Positions 1 to 8,236 of a stretch of 64,000 nucleotides of DNA are shown here, one piece after another. The stretch covers positions 1 through 64,000 of the forward strand of contig CAXSBR010000005.1 in assembly GCA_964236495.1 (NCBI GenBank), read 5' to 3'. Below the pieces are notes generated by a model. The model did no database searches, was not told the DNA's origin, and saw only the letters and a list, made by a program, of their open reading frames with translations. The number at the start of each line of letters is the position of its first letter. The stretch's first letter is position 1. The DNA is from CAXSBR01 sp964236495. Its GTDB lineage: Bacteria > Actinomycetota > Actinomycetes > Mycobacteriales > Jatrophihabitantaceae. The translations under genes were made by a program, and so were the position numbers.

Positions 1-214
1 GCCCCGAGGTGCCGGCGAAGATGACGTCCTCCATCTTTCCGCCGCGCAGCGCCTTCGCGCCCTGCTCGCCGAGCACCCAGGCAATGGCGTCGACGACGTT
101 GCTCTTGCCCGAGCCGTTGGGCCCGACCACGCAGGTGACCCCGGTCTCGAAGCGCAGCGTGGTGGCCGAGGCGAAGGACTTGAAGCCTTTGAGGGTGAGC
201 GATTTCAGGTACAT
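1..214 (-). CDS. smc: Chromosome segregation ATPase SMC, N-terminal fragment
   Basis: Only the first 71 residues are in the window; the gene runs off the left edge. The protein begins MYLKSLTLKGFKSFA, the SMC opening, and carries the Walker A motif GPNGSGKSN at about residues 32-40, followed by the conserved VVDAIAWVLGEQG stretch. SMC forms the ATP-driven core of the SMC-ScpAB condensin that organises and segregates the chromosome. The start is the ATG at 214, the first residue of the conserved N-terminus. In many actinobacteria smc lies just downstream of rnc and mutM; here those genes sit about 12 kb away on the same strand, with an accessory block between. Confidence 0.95.
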   Translation of the reverse strand, partial: MYLKSLTLKGFKSFASATTLRFETGVTCVVGPNGSGKSNVVDAIAWVLGEQGAKALRGGKMEDVIFAGTSG

Positions 215-459
215 GGCGTCAGCGGCGTGGCGACGAACACTGTCAGAGGCTGCGGATGCACGACTCTCCGGCGGGGTGTCGACGGCGGCTGCACCGGCTG
301 CCACCGGCGCCGGTCCTGGGCGCGTCGAATCTAACCCGGTCAAGCGGCGATTTGGCCGCGCCGGGCCGATGGGGCGAGAGCCGGATAACCGAGGTCGTGC
401 GGAAGTGCCCGCGAGCCGGCCGTTGTGCCCTGCCACACTTGAGTCGCTACTGTCCGCGG

Positions 460-981
460 ATGGCGGAAAACGCAGTGCTCGTCGTCTTTGCCGGTCGCCC
501 TGGTACGGGTAAGACGACCGTGGCGCGGGGGTTGGCCCAACAACTGCGTGCCACCTATGTGCGCATCGACGCGATCGAGACTGCGGTCGTGCGGTGCGGG
601 CTGTCGGAGGTTCCAGTCGGGCCGGTTGGCTATGTCGTGGCACACGAATTGGCGGCTGCGAACCTCGCGCTCGGTACCTCAGTGGTCGTCGATGCGGTCA
701 ACCCCGTGCCAGAAGCGCGGGCCGGCTGGCGCCCGCTGTCGCGAGTTGCTCGACTTGTGATCTTCGAAACGGTGATTCCCGATGTGGGTGAGCACCGGCT
801 GCGCGTGACGATGCGGCAGCCGGATCTGCTCGATCAAGTCGTACCAACCTGGGCCGACGTCGAAGCTAGCGAGTATGAGGCGTGGGACACGCAGCGTGAC
901 GGGCGACGTCATCGACTAGAGACGACCGACACCGAACAAGCATTCGCACAGGCGCTGCACATCGTGCTCGAACGGCCGTGA
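460..981 (+). CDS. P-loop kinase (AAA_33/adenylylsulfate-kinase-like), substrate unknown
   Basis: A 173-residue soluble protein with Walker A GRPGTGKTT at residues 12-20 and the small-kinase layout of a zeta-toxin/AAA_33 nucleoside or small-molecule kinase. After the P-loop come YVRIDAIE (acidic residue ending strand 2) and SVVVDAVNPV (second acidic strand end). The frame is open further upstream to 256, but ATG 460 puts the first beta strand directly before the P-loop as in the family, so it is preferred. It is divergent from smc and stands alone, just upstream of vapBC. The phosphoryl acceptor cannot be told from sequence; zeta-type toxins share this fold but no antitoxin is adjacent. Confidence 0.75.
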   Translation: MAENAVLVVFAGRPGTGKTTVARGLAQQLRATYVRIDAIETAVVRCGLSEVPVGPVGYVVAHELAAANLALGTSVVVDAVNPVPEARAGWRPLSRVARLVIFETVIPDVGEHRLRVTMRQPDLLDQVVPTWADVEASEYEAWDTQRDGRRHRLETTDTEQAFAQALHIVLERP

Positions 982-1071
982 GCTTTCGATCTCGCCTTGC
1001 CCGACATCCCGGATTGTGCCGGCACGTGTAGCGTCATCATCTGATGTTACGAATCATGCCTGGAGGCCAAT

Positions 1072-1269
1072 GTGCGAACGACACTCGCTCTGGATGATGA
1101 CTTGATACGGGAAGCACAGCGCTTGACGGGAACCACCGAAAAGAGTGCATTGGTCCGCCAGGCGCTACGGGCGTTGATCGAGCGCGAAAGCGCGCGTCGA
1201 CTTGCTCTACTCGCGGGCACTGAACCGGACGTGCAGGCAATCACACGACGGCGAGCGGCGCCTGCGTGA
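1072..1269 (+). CDS. vapB: VapB-type antitoxin
   Basis: A 65-residue protein beginning RTTLALDDDLIREAQRLTG, typical of VapB ribbon-helix-helix antitoxins that bind operator DNA through the N-terminus and wrap the toxin with the C-terminal tail. The GTG start at 1072 follows a GGAGG ribosome binding site at 1062-1066. The stop overlaps the start of the PIN toxin by four bases (GTGA), so the two genes are translationally coupled. Arg-rich C-terminus (TRRRAAP), as expected for a tail inserting near an acidic PIN active site. The family is assumed to autorepress its own promoter; no clear operator was identified. Confidence 0.88.
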   Translation: MRTTLALDDDLIREAQRLTGTTEKSALVRQALRALIERESARRLALLAGTEPDVQAITRRRAAPA

Positions 1270-1670
1270 TCCTGGTCGACACCTCGGTGTGGATCGACCA
1301 TCTTCGGATCGGCGACCCGCAACTCGCTGCGCTGCTGCACGACGGTCGCGTCCTGCTACACCCGGCGGTGGTTGGCGAACTCGCACTCGAACATCTTTCT
1401 GCGCGCAAGGAGATCCTCAGGCTCCTTGAGAGCCTTCCCCACGCAAAGGTTGCGAGCGACAGAGAGGTGTTGGGCCTCATTTCGGCCCAGCACTTGTTCG
1501 GCCTGGGTATCGGATATGTAGACGCGCATCTATTAGCCGCGGCCCTACTGACCGGGGTGGGGTTGTGGACGCGCGACAAGCGGCTCGCGGCAGCGGCCAC
1601 CCGGCTAGGCCTGACCGGCAACGAGGTGCCGAAGGACTACCTCGACGAAGGCCAAGCAGATAGGAACTAG
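1266..1670 (+). CDS. vapC: VapC-type PIN-domain ribonuclease toxin
   Basis: A 134-residue PIN-domain protein. The four acidic positions that bind the catalytic metal are visible: D5 (in ILVDTSVW), E38 (VVGEL), D86 (GYVDAHLL) and D104 (WTRDKRL). Length matches VapC toxins, which cleave tRNA or rRNA. It starts with GTG 1266 inside the last codons of vapB, the standard antitoxin-toxin arrangement. All catalytic residues are intact, so it is probably functional. The RNA target cannot be predicted. Confidence 0.92.
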   Translation: MILVDTSVWIDHLRIGDPQLAALLHDGRVLLHPAVVGELALEHLSARKEILRLLESLPHAKVASDREVLGLISAQHLFGLGIGYVDAHLLAAALLTGVGLWTRDKRLAAAATRLGLTGNEVPKDYLDEGQADRN

Positions 1671-1726
1671 CTGGCTGCGGCGGCGAACGTGGGTGGTTTT
1701 CATGGTGCGCTACAGCCGGTTCTCGA

Positions 1727-3289
1727 TCAGGCTGAGGCGGTGCTGATGGCGGCTGCGGTGGCGCCGGCGGCGGAGCCCCCGCTGAGCTGCGCCGTCCAGC
1801 GGATGGCAGTGCTCTTGCCGTTGCGTTTGGCCTGATACATCGCCGTATCGGCCCGGTGCAGATACTCCGCGGTAGTCACCGGCTCGCAAGTCGCGTCGAG
1901 CTCGGCGATGCCGATGCTCGTCGCCAGCTGCACCTGCTGCGTTCCGACGAAGGTGGGTTGCTCGAACGCCGCGAGGATCCGGGCGGCGACCGTGACGGCG
2001 TCACCGCCGTCTTCGAGAATGATCGCGAACTCGTCGCCGCCGAGCCGGGCGACCGTGTCGCCGGGGCGGGTAATGGCTTGCAGGCGTTCGGCTGCAGTCT
2101 TCAGTACGACGTCGCCCGCGTCGTGGCCCAGGGTGTCGTTGACGGTCTTGAACCCGTCGAGGTCGCAATACAGCAGGCTCAGCGGCCGCAGGTCGCGGGC
2201 GTGCAGGTCCAGGCCGTGCCGTAGCCGGTCGGTGAACAGCGCCCGGTTCGCCAATCCGGTGAGCGGGTCGTGAAACGCCTGATGGCGCAGTTGCTGCTGC
2301 GTATCGACGACCTCCTCGACGAGCCGCCGGTTCTCCAGCACCGCAAGCAGCTGGCGGCCCAGAAGCGCCGCGATCACGGCCGTCGCGACGATCAAAGCGG
2401 TGTTGTTGGCATGCCCGGTGAGTTGACCGGCCACCGCCACCGCCAGTCCAAGGCTGGCCGGCAGGTAGGGCAACACCGCTTTCAGACTCGACTCCATCTG
2501 CGGGCCCACCGGCAGCGCGGCGTTGTCGACTGTGCTGGTCGTCGCGGCGACGGCGATGAGCAGGAATCCACCGAGCCAGCCGGCATCGACCGGTGAGCCG
2601 GTGACATAACGGCCCAGCGAAGTCAAGTAGGCGAAGCCACTATCGGCGACACACAGCGCGCCCAGTCCGCATGCGAGCAGCTCCAGGCCCGAGCGTGCGG
2701 CCTGCCGGCTGTGCGTCACAACCAGGACCGCCAACGTCAGCAGCACCAGGTCCGCGACCGGGTACGCCAGCGAGACGACGTAGCCCAGCGTGCTGTCTCC
2801 ACCGGCGCGGGCGATGGCGCCCAACGCGGTCACCCAGCTGATGACGAACAGTGCCCCGGCGACCAACACCCCGTCCAGCAGCGCGCGCCACCGCCCGGTG
2901 CCGTGCAGTGCCGCAGAGGGCCAGAGAAGCAACGCGATCCCGGCCAGCACGGGAAACAGTAGGTAGCCGACGTCAGCTGCGGACGGAAACGGGCTCTGCC
3001 GACCCGCGATGATCTCGTAGTAGGACCAGACGGCCTCGCCCGCCGCCCACGAGCCGGTGGCCGCCGCCAGCAGCAACCAACACCGGGCTTGCGCCGGAAA
3101 GGTGCGGCGCTGCCGCCGGCCTGCCAGCGTGCACGCCACCGCAGCGACCGCCGCCGCCGCCAACTGCCCCAGGTCATCGATTGCCCTGCCGACCCCGGCC
3201 GGACTTGTGTGCACGGCCAGCATGAACACGACTATCGCAACCGGCACAGCCAGCAACAGCCGGTCAGGCAGCTGAACACGTCGGAACAT
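1727..3289 (-). CDS. Membrane-bound diguanylate cyclase (GGDEF domain)
   Basis: A 520-residue protein. The first ~310 residues hold about eight to ten hydrophobic segments forming a membrane sensor domain with no recognised ligand motif. A short linker with helical character (residues ~312-335) leads to a C-terminal GGDEF domain (DPLTGLANR at 341-349). The active-site loop GGDEF is intact at 417-421, and an RPGD inhibitory-site motif lies exactly five residues upstream at 408-411, so product feedback by c-di-GMP is expected. No EAL domain is present, so the predicted activity is synthesis of c-di-GMP from two GTP. It stands alone, convergent with vapBC. Confidence 0.93.
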   Translation of the reverse strand: MFRRVQLPDRLLLAVPVAIVVFMLAVHTSPAGVGRAIDDLGQLAAAAVAAVACTLAGRRQRRTFPAQARCWLLLAAATGSWAAGEAVWSYYEIIAGRQSPFPSAADVGYLLFPVLAGIALLLWPSAALHGTGRWRALLDGVLVAGALFVISWVTALGAIARAGGDSTLGYVVSLAYPVADLVLLTLAVLVVTHSRQAARSGLELLACGLGALCVADSGFAYLTSLGRYVTGSPVDAGWLGGFLLIAVAATTSTVDNAALPVGPQMESSLKAVLPYLPASLGLAVAVAGQLTGHANNTALIVATAVIAALLGRQLLAVLENRRLVEEVVDTQQQLRHQAFHDPLTGLANRALFTDRLRHGLDLHARDLRPLSLLYCDLDGFKTVNDTLGHDAGDVVLKTAAERLQAITRPGDTVARLGGDEFAIILEDGGDAVTVAARILAAFEQPTFVGTQQVQLATSIGIAELDATCEPVTTAEYLHRADTAMYQAKRNGKSTAIRWTAQLSGGSAAGATAAAISTASA

Positions 3290-3454
3290 TCCCGCTTATC
3301 GGGCGCCCTGACCTGCACTGAAGCGATTTCGCCGTTGTTGTCAAGACTCGACCGGTTCTCACTCTTCGACGGGAAATACGTGCCCATGGCTAACGGCCCA
3401 GCAGTGCCGTCCTGCTGCGCAGGAGTTGCCGGCCGCAGAGCGGAGCTGCCGACA

Positions 3455-3889
3455 TCAGGAGCTCCCGAAATCAGGAATGGTGAGCGTGCCGTCGTCGCTG
3501 ATCGGAAAGCCAGGGTTGTAGGCGATCTCCCAGGCGTGCCCATCAGGGTCGGTGAAGTAGGCGGCGTAACCGCCGTAGAAGGTGTCGGCGGGGGCTCGCG
3601 TGACCGTTCCGCCGGCGGCCCGCACTTCCGCGATGACGAGGTCGACCTCGTCCTTCGTCCGGACGTTGTGGGCAATCGCGACGCCGCGGAAGCCAGCGCC
3701 GGTCACCGGTTCGACACGTGCGTCGTCGGCGAGCTTGTCCTGATGCCAGAGCACGACGCCGATACCGCCGGTCTGGAAGAAGACGGTCTCCTCGACCTCT
3801 TGACCGTGCCACCCGAGTCGTTGATAGAAGTCGAAGGACCGCGAGAGGTCCGAGACGCCCAGAGTGACGAGGCTGATGCGCTGTTCCAT
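3455..3889 (-). CDS. VOC (glyoxalase/bleomycin-resistance fold) family protein
   Basis: A 144-residue single-chain VOC protein with the two repeated beta-alpha-beta-beta-beta modules: LVTLGVSDLSRSFDFYQRLGW (N-terminal half) and FRGVAIAHNVRTKDEVD followed by FTDPDGHAWEIAYNP (C-terminal half). The DPDGHxWE signature marks the family. Members are metal-dependent isomerases, dioxygenases or drug-binding proteins, and the substrate cannot be assigned here. The stop of the next gene (APH-like) is about 100 bp upstream; a short AGCTC-rich run lies between them. Confidence 0.85.
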   Translation of the reverse strand: MEQRISLVTLGVSDLSRSFDFYQRLGWHGQEVEETVFFQTGGIGVVLWHQDKLADDARVEPVTGAGFRGVAIAHNVRTKDEVDLVIAEVRAAGGTVTRAPADTFYGGYAAYFTDPDGHAWEIAYNPGFPISDDGTLTIPDFGSS

Positions 3890-3994
3890 TCCGTCAGACT
3901 CCCAGCTCAGCCCAGCTCAGTTCAGCTCCGCAACGCCTACGACCGCCGTTCGGGCTGTTCGCGACGTCGAGTAGGCGGGTGCGGCAGCGTCGGG

Positions 3995-4795
3995 TCAGGG
4001 GCCGAGTTCCCACAGCAGCCGGTAGTACCGCGTTCGTTCGACGTCCGGTTCCACGCCGTACGCGGCCAGCAGGTGTTCCTCCCAGCCGGGACCGTAGTTC
4101 CAGGTGGTGCTCCAGGTTGCGATGGCAAGGTCGGCCCATCGGTCGGCGATGCCGAGAGCGCCCAGATCGACGTGTCCGCTCCACCTTCCGTCCTCGCCGA
4201 TGAGAGTGTTCGGTGCGCAGGCATCGCCGTGGCACACGACGAGGTGGTCGATCGGCGGTGGATCGTTCACTACGCGCAGTGCCTCGGCCAGGCTCAAGCC
4301 GTGATGGTCGGCGTGCCAGCTGGTTACGTCGATCCGCCCGAGCTCCGCTCGTCGGTGCGCGTCGGCGACCCGCTCGTCGGCCGACCAGCTGAACGGGCAG
4401 TGCTGCACCGGCAGGGTGTCGTGCACAGCGCGAAGCCCTTGTCCGATGGCTGCCACCGCTGTGCTGGGGTCGTCGATCCATCGAGCACTGACTGCATTGC
4501 TTCCGGGTAGACCGGCCGTCAGCATCCACGCGCCGTCGGCAGCGACGCTGCTGTCGAGAACGTGCGGCACCCGGATGAACGGCGCTGCCCATCTCAACCG
4601 GCTCACTTCGCGGGCGAGATCGATTCCACTTCCGGCGGGTGCCCACTTGAGAAACTGGCGTCCGCCGCCGGGGAGAAGGACTTCGAAGGTCAACCCACCC
4701 AGCTCGTTGCGCCAGACGACATCGTAGCTGCGACCAGCTAGCAAGGCCTGCACCGTATCCGGCACATCCGCATGTAACGGTCGGCCCGCAATCAT
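3995..4795 (-). CDS. Aminoglycoside 3'-phosphotransferase-like kinase (APH(3') family)
   Basis: With the start at ATG 4795 the protein has 266 residues, the usual length of APH(3') enzymes. The frame continues upstream to 4945, but a GGGGGAG ribosome binding site lies before 4795, and only this start puts the catalytic residues at family numbers: D191 in CHGDACAPN, N196, and D210 in HVDLGALGIADRW (APH(3')-IIIa uses D190, N195 and D208). LPVQHCPF and the C-terminal LGIADRWADLAI also match APH(3') closely. These enzymes transfer the ATP gamma-phosphate to the 3'-hydroxyl of kanamycin/neomycin-type drugs. Resistance activity is inferred from homology, not shown. No mobile element flanks it. Confidence 0.8.
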   Translation of the reverse strand: MIAGRPLHADVPDTVQALLAGRSYDVVWRNELGGLTFEVLLPGGGRQFLKWAPAGSGIDLAREVSRLRWAAPFIRVPHVLDSSVAADGAWMLTAGLPGSNAVSARWIDDPSTAVAAIGQGLRAVHDTLPVQHCPFSWSADERVADAHRRAELGRIDVTSWHADHHGLSLAEALRVVNDPPPIDHLVVCHGDACAPNTLIGEDGRWSGHVDLGALGIADRWADLAIATWSTTWNYGPGWEEHLLAAYGVEPDVERTRYYRLLWELGP

Positions 4796-5348
4796 CGCCA
4801 CGTTGCTCCCCCGTTCGTTCAAAGTGACGACGGGCCGGTACACCGTCCGATGAAGGCCGGGTTCGAGCCCGTAGTCCGGTTGGTCGGACTGCACCGCTAA
4901 CCATGCACGTCGCTGACGGTCGTAGCTGGTCCACCGGGGCCTCATCGACGAGCTATCAGCAGAACCCGAACACCGTACAAATCGTGGGGCGCGGTGAAGC
5001 GCGCCGTAATACAGCAGCCCGATGCCGCTGATGGCGGCGGTTCCCCTCCATTTGCGCCGCCGTCTACTCCGCCTGCTGCTCTACTGACCGGGGCGCAGTT
5101 GGCGACACTGATGCGTGAGCACACCCCTACGTCATCGAGGAAGACCCCCCTGACGTACAGGAAGACCTCCTCTGACGTAGATGTGTGCGCGGTGCACCCA
5201 AACGTCCGACCGCGGCACTTTTGTTCCGGTCACAGAATTGATCCGCTTGACCCGCCAAAACCCGCAGCGCGAGGTCGTTGACAGAATAAAGAGATCACTG
5301 CCACGCTGCAGCTTCCAACGTCGGTTTCACAACAGACAGGTAGGCAGC
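4796..5348. other. Intergenic region with direct and inverted repeats
   Basis: About 550 bp with no supported gene. It separates the minus-strand APH-like gene from the plus-strand secreted-protein genes and holds the TACGTCA/TGACGTA repeat cluster annotated separately. A TTGACA hexamer sits at 5278-5283, but no convincing -10 element follows at the right distance. Confidence 0.5.
5128..5179. promoter_or_regulatory. Candidate regulator site: TACGTCA / TGACGTA repeats
   Basis: TACGTCA at 5128-5134 is the exact inverse of TGACGTA at 5151-5157, which recurs as a direct copy at 5173-5179. The two direct copies are 22 bp apart, about two helical turns, and the sequence between copies (GGAAGACC) is also conserved, giving an imperfect 22-24 bp tandem repeat. 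It lies about 170 bp before the secreted-protein operon. A regulator binding site is inferred; the cognate protein is unknown. Confidence 0.45.
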
Positions 5349-6593
5349 ATGACCTCACGACGTCGACTACGGGCCGTAGTCGGTAGCGCTTCACTGGTCG
5401 CGGCGAGTTTCGTGACTATCCCGCTGGCACAATCCAGCACGATCACCGCGCTGGTATCGGGCACGGTGCTGAGTTCCGGGCAGGCAGTGCCAAGAGCCAC
5501 GGTCAGCATGATTGCCTGGCCAGCGCGCGACACCACACCGGCGGGCGGCACGGTGCCCACGCTGACACTCGCCACCACCCGCACGTCAGTCAACGGGGCC
5601 TACAGCCTCAAGCCGAACCTGGCCAGCGTTCCCACTGCCTACCGTGAGCACGACGGCACCGTCAACGTCGATGTCGACGCCGAGTCCGGGCCATCAATTC
5701 AGACGTTCAGTTTGCCCGTCGCCGCAGCAGGCACCCAGGGTGCGCAAGACTCCGGTACCGCCGTGGCTGGAACACGAGCCGCAGCGATCAAGTTCGACAC
5801 CCTCCAGCACACCGTCACCACGAGCGTCGGAGCTGCTGCTTCGGCAGTAACCGCCACGCCCGACACGGCGGCAGCGGCGGCACGGTCCACCATCACGAGT
5901 CCCGCTGTTTCCCCTGATGGCGGTCGCCGAGGCGGATCCAATGGATGTCTTTCCTGGACGAAGGTCAAGCAGTACCCGCTGCGCAAGGAGGTCTTTATGA
6001 ACCTCTACGCCTGGTCCGGTGCGTCAGGCACCGTGGACGAAACCTCGTCGTCCAAGCACTCCCTGGGAGTGGGTACCGCAGTGACCGGCGGCGCCTGGAG
6101 CGCCGAAGGTGATGTCACCAAGGAAACCAACCTGGAGGCCGGGGCCACTCGCACGCACACCCATCACCTGCAGCTGGGTAATTCGATGGAGATCGGCCAC
6201 TACGTGCGGAAGTGCCATGTCGTCCGCAAGATCTACTACGACCACGAGCAGCGCGCCATGTACTTCGATGCGCTCCAGGACCACATGTCGACCATCAACA
6301 CCTCGCCCTTCATCCCCTACAGCTACTGCGTCTCCTACAGCTCGGGCGACTACCGCAAGAAGGTCGGATCGAACATCACCTTCAATGGCGGTCTGGATGG
6401 ACCGTTCATCAATGTCAAAGCGAACGCCCAATACAGTTCCGAAACCAACGTGACGTTCCACATCAAGTCACTGACGTTCCTGTGCGGCAGTAACACGTAC
6501 TGGGCCACCTCCAAGACTGCGGGTGTCGAGGAGGGCTACAAGCAGTGCGGCGGTGGAGTGATGAGTGCGGACGCGGTAAAGCCCGCGTGTTGA
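5349..6593 (+). CDS. Secreted protein with carboxypeptidase-regulatory-like N-terminal domain, function unknown
   Basis: ATG 5349 gives 414 residues with a Sec-type signal peptide: a basic MTSRRRLR followed by a hydrophobic stretch to about residue 34. The frame is open upstream, but this start gives the only signal sequence. Residues ~35-95 look like a CarbopepD-regulatory/CnaB-like beta-sandwich (SGTVLSSGQAVPRATVSM then TSVNGAYSL). A low-complexity Ala/Thr linker follows (~130-200), then a domain of about 215 residues rich in aromatics with about six cysteines, not recognised. The last codons overlap the start of the downstream lipoprotein, so the two are probably made together. Confidence 0.72.
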   Translation: MTSRRRLRAVVGSASLVAASFVTIPLAQSSTITALVSGTVLSSGQAVPRATVSMIAWPARDTTPAGGTVPTLTLATTRTSVNGAYSLKPNLASVPTAYREHDGTVNVDVDAESGPSIQTFSLPVAAAGTQGAQDSGTAVAGTRAAAIKFDTLQHTVTTSVGAAASAVTATPDTAAAAARSTITSPAVSPDGGRRGGSNGCLSWTKVKQYPLRKEVFMNLYAWSGASGTVDETSSSKHSLGVGTAVTGGAWSAEGDVTKETNLEAGATRTHTHHLQLGNSMEIGHYVRKCHVVRKIYYDHEQRAMYFDALQDHMSTINTSPFIPYSYCVSYSSGDYRKKVGSNITFNGGLDGPFINVKANAQYSSETNVTFHIKSLTFLCGSNTYWATSKTAGVEEGYKQCGGGVMSADAVKPAC

Positions 6594-7156
6594 GACTGGG
6601 CGCGCTCAAACTGAGGAACGTTGTCGCTGCCGTCGTGGGCGTGCTCGTGACGCTCACGGCGTGCGGCGGGCAAACTTCTCCTTGGCCCATGCTGCAGTCC
6701 GCCGGAGCGGACGATCCGGTCGGAGTCAGCATGCCCGCCGTTCACCCCAACATGCCCTGGCTGTTCGGCACGTTCGGTCTCTGCCTGAACAAGGCAGGAT
6801 CGGTGACGCCCACAGACCTGACATTGGTGCACCCGATCAATTCCATGCGCATCGTGGATTGGGGCTTGCACCCAGGTCAGGGCGGGGTAGGTGCCTTACC
6901 GGGAACGGTCAAAGACGCTCCCGGTAGTACGCACGATCCCGTGACCGCCGTCTGCGATGGCGGTTCAGTGACTGGTGTGGCCCTGAATGTGAGCGTGGAA
7001 TCCACCGACTCAACCTTCACCTGGGCGCGAGGATTCCTGCTCCACTACCGGTCCGGTGGGCACGCGCGCACGCTGTATGTGCCGTTCTACATCGAGCTGT
7101 GCTCCACCCCGACCAACAAGCCCTGCGACCACATGGATTTTAACGCCAAGCCGTAG
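6587..7156 (+). CDS. Lipoprotein of unknown function
   Basis: GTG 6587 lies 7 bases inside the end of the preceding gene (stop 6591-6593), which implies translational coupling. The product of 189 residues begins with a basic segment and hydrophobic core ending in the lipobox LTAC, with the lipidated cysteine at about residue 26 followed by GGQ. The mature part has paired cysteines (LCLN, VCDG, ELCS, PCDH) compatible with two disulfides. No family was recognised. Together with the upstream secreted protein it probably forms an exported or surface pair. Confidence 0.7.
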   Translation: MLRLGALKLRNVVAAVVGVLVTLTACGGQTSPWPMLQSAGADDPVGVSMPAVHPNMPWLFGTFGLCLNKAGSVTPTDLTLVHPINSMRIVDWGLHPGQGGVGALPGTVKDAPGSTHDPVTAVCDGGSVTGVALNVSVESTDSTFTWARGFLLHYRSGGHARTLYVPFYIELCSTPTNKPCDHMDFNAKP

Positions 7157-7183
7157 CTCACCACACAGAAATGGCTTACGCCT

Positions 7184-7522
7184 GTGCGCCGCAGCACCGT
7201 GCACGTGCAATTGCGCACAGGTGTTAGCCGTTATTGCCCCGGCAACATGACGATGCAATACATGCTGCCGATATCTGCTGCAGCGAGGATCATAGCGGGG
7301 ATCGACACCAGGTTCGCCGTCACGTCAAGGACGGGGCTGTTATTTGCGATCGACTTTCAGCCTACGGACGGAACAACCGATCCGGACGCTCCCGCTCATC
7401 CACCTTACAGTTATCAGGAACCGCTGCCTGACCGACGAGTCGATTTCGCGTTTTCAGACGAGGAGGGGGGTTCAGGTCGGGTGCCTCCAGTGCATCGGGT
7501 CGTCGTTACGGTGACAGGTTAA
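7184..7522 (+). CDS. Possible hypothetical protein
   Basis: A 112-codon frame from GTG 7184, directly downstream of the lipoprotein. Its third-position GC content is visibly lower than that of neighbouring genes, no ribosome binding site is evident and no family is recognised. It may be the end of a decayed gene rather than a live one. It is listed because it occupies most of the gap and keeps a plausible protein-like composition. Confidence 0.22.
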   Translation: MRRSTVHVQLRTGVSRYCPGNMTMQYMLPISAAARIIAGIDTRFAVTSRTGLLFAIDFQPTDGTTDPDAPAHPPYSYQEPLPDRRVDFAFSDEEGGSGRVPPVHRVVVTVTG

Positions 7523-7524
7523 TC

Positions 7525-7860
7525 GATCACACCGCCGGTAGGCCGAACGCCAGGAGGAACAACGGCAGGCATTGTGCCGCCCGGATCAGCAGCAGGTCGT
7601 GCTCGCGCTCGTTGTGGGTCAAATCTGGCGGCTCGCTTGAACTCGATCGGAGCCTCGTCGGGCCGCAACATCCTGACCAGCAGGTCGGCCCGCACCGCAG
7701 GCAGCAGACGGTAGCGGACGAACGCGTTGCCGTCGGCCACCGCGTCCACCAGTTCCAGCGCGGCAGCCGAGCCGTCGGCCGTGGTTACCGCGACGGCGCG
7801 GTTGAGCTCGACCACAGGGTTGCGCTGTACACCGTGCTGGCGAGTCGCGCCGTCTCCGAG
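7525..7860 (-). pseudogene. Remnant of an ECF-type sigma factor (DUF6596 C-terminal domain)
   Basis: The minus strand encodes NPVVELNRAVAV, AALELVDAV, RADLL and RPDEA in order, the signature of the C-terminal domain of large ECF/SigJ-like sigma factors that carry DUF6596. The RNA polymerase-binding regions 2 and 4 that should precede it are absent. After the segment RAARF the expected helix (THNEREHDLLLIRAA) continues in another frame, so there is also a frameshift near 7625. It is a truncated, frameshifted remnant without sigma activity. It adjoins the hairpin repeats at 7951-8100. Confidence 0.7.
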
Positions 7861-7950
7861 ACATCCTGGGCCCATCCGACGTCGGGACGATGCCAGCCAG
7901 GCTCGCGATGAGCGGCAATGGTGGCCGAAGCAGACCGAGGAGCCGGCCGG

Positions 7951-8007
7951 TGCTGCCCGAGCTGACGCTCCTGAACGGCATTCGATCAATTCGAGCAGCA
8001 AAGCGAC
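7951..8007. repeat. Dispersed hairpin repeat, copy A1
   Basis: A ~57-bp unit starting TGCTGCCCGAGCTGACG and ending with the near-inverse GATCAATTCGAGCAGCAAAGC. It belongs to the family with consensus arm TTGCTGCTYGARCTGACG also found at 8042, 56041 and 56135. It lies between the sigma-factor remnant and an SDR gene; no coding role. Confidence 0.55.
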
Positions 8008-8041
8008 GGTGCCGGCCGCCCAGCGGGGCGCGAAGCTGGCC

Positions 8042-8100
8042 GTTGCTGCCGGGCTGACACTCCAGGACGACGTCTACGTCAATCGGAGCAGCAAAGCGAC
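8042..8100. repeat. Dispersed hairpin repeat, copy A2
   Basis: Second copy in this intergenic stretch: left arm TTGCTGCCGGGCTGACA, right arm CGTCAATCGGAGCAGCAA followed by AGCGAC, the same tail as in copy A1. The region 7861-8236 otherwise contains no gene that can be supported. Confidence 0.55.
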
Positions 8101-8236
8101 TCGCCGTGGTTCGTGGCCGGCGGCCGAACCTGGCCGACCGGCACGCCGTCGCTGCTGCAGCACGCCAATCCGGTCGGCTGACGCAGTGCGGGACTCACGG
8201 AAACCGGCAGGCTACCTGAATGGGACGGTTGTGAGC

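Noticed and set aside
3089..4510. A 473-codon plus-strand open frame
   Set aside because: It runs antisense to the GGDEF, VOC and APH-like genes, whose motifs are clear. Its translation has no family signature; it is a high-GC shadow frame.
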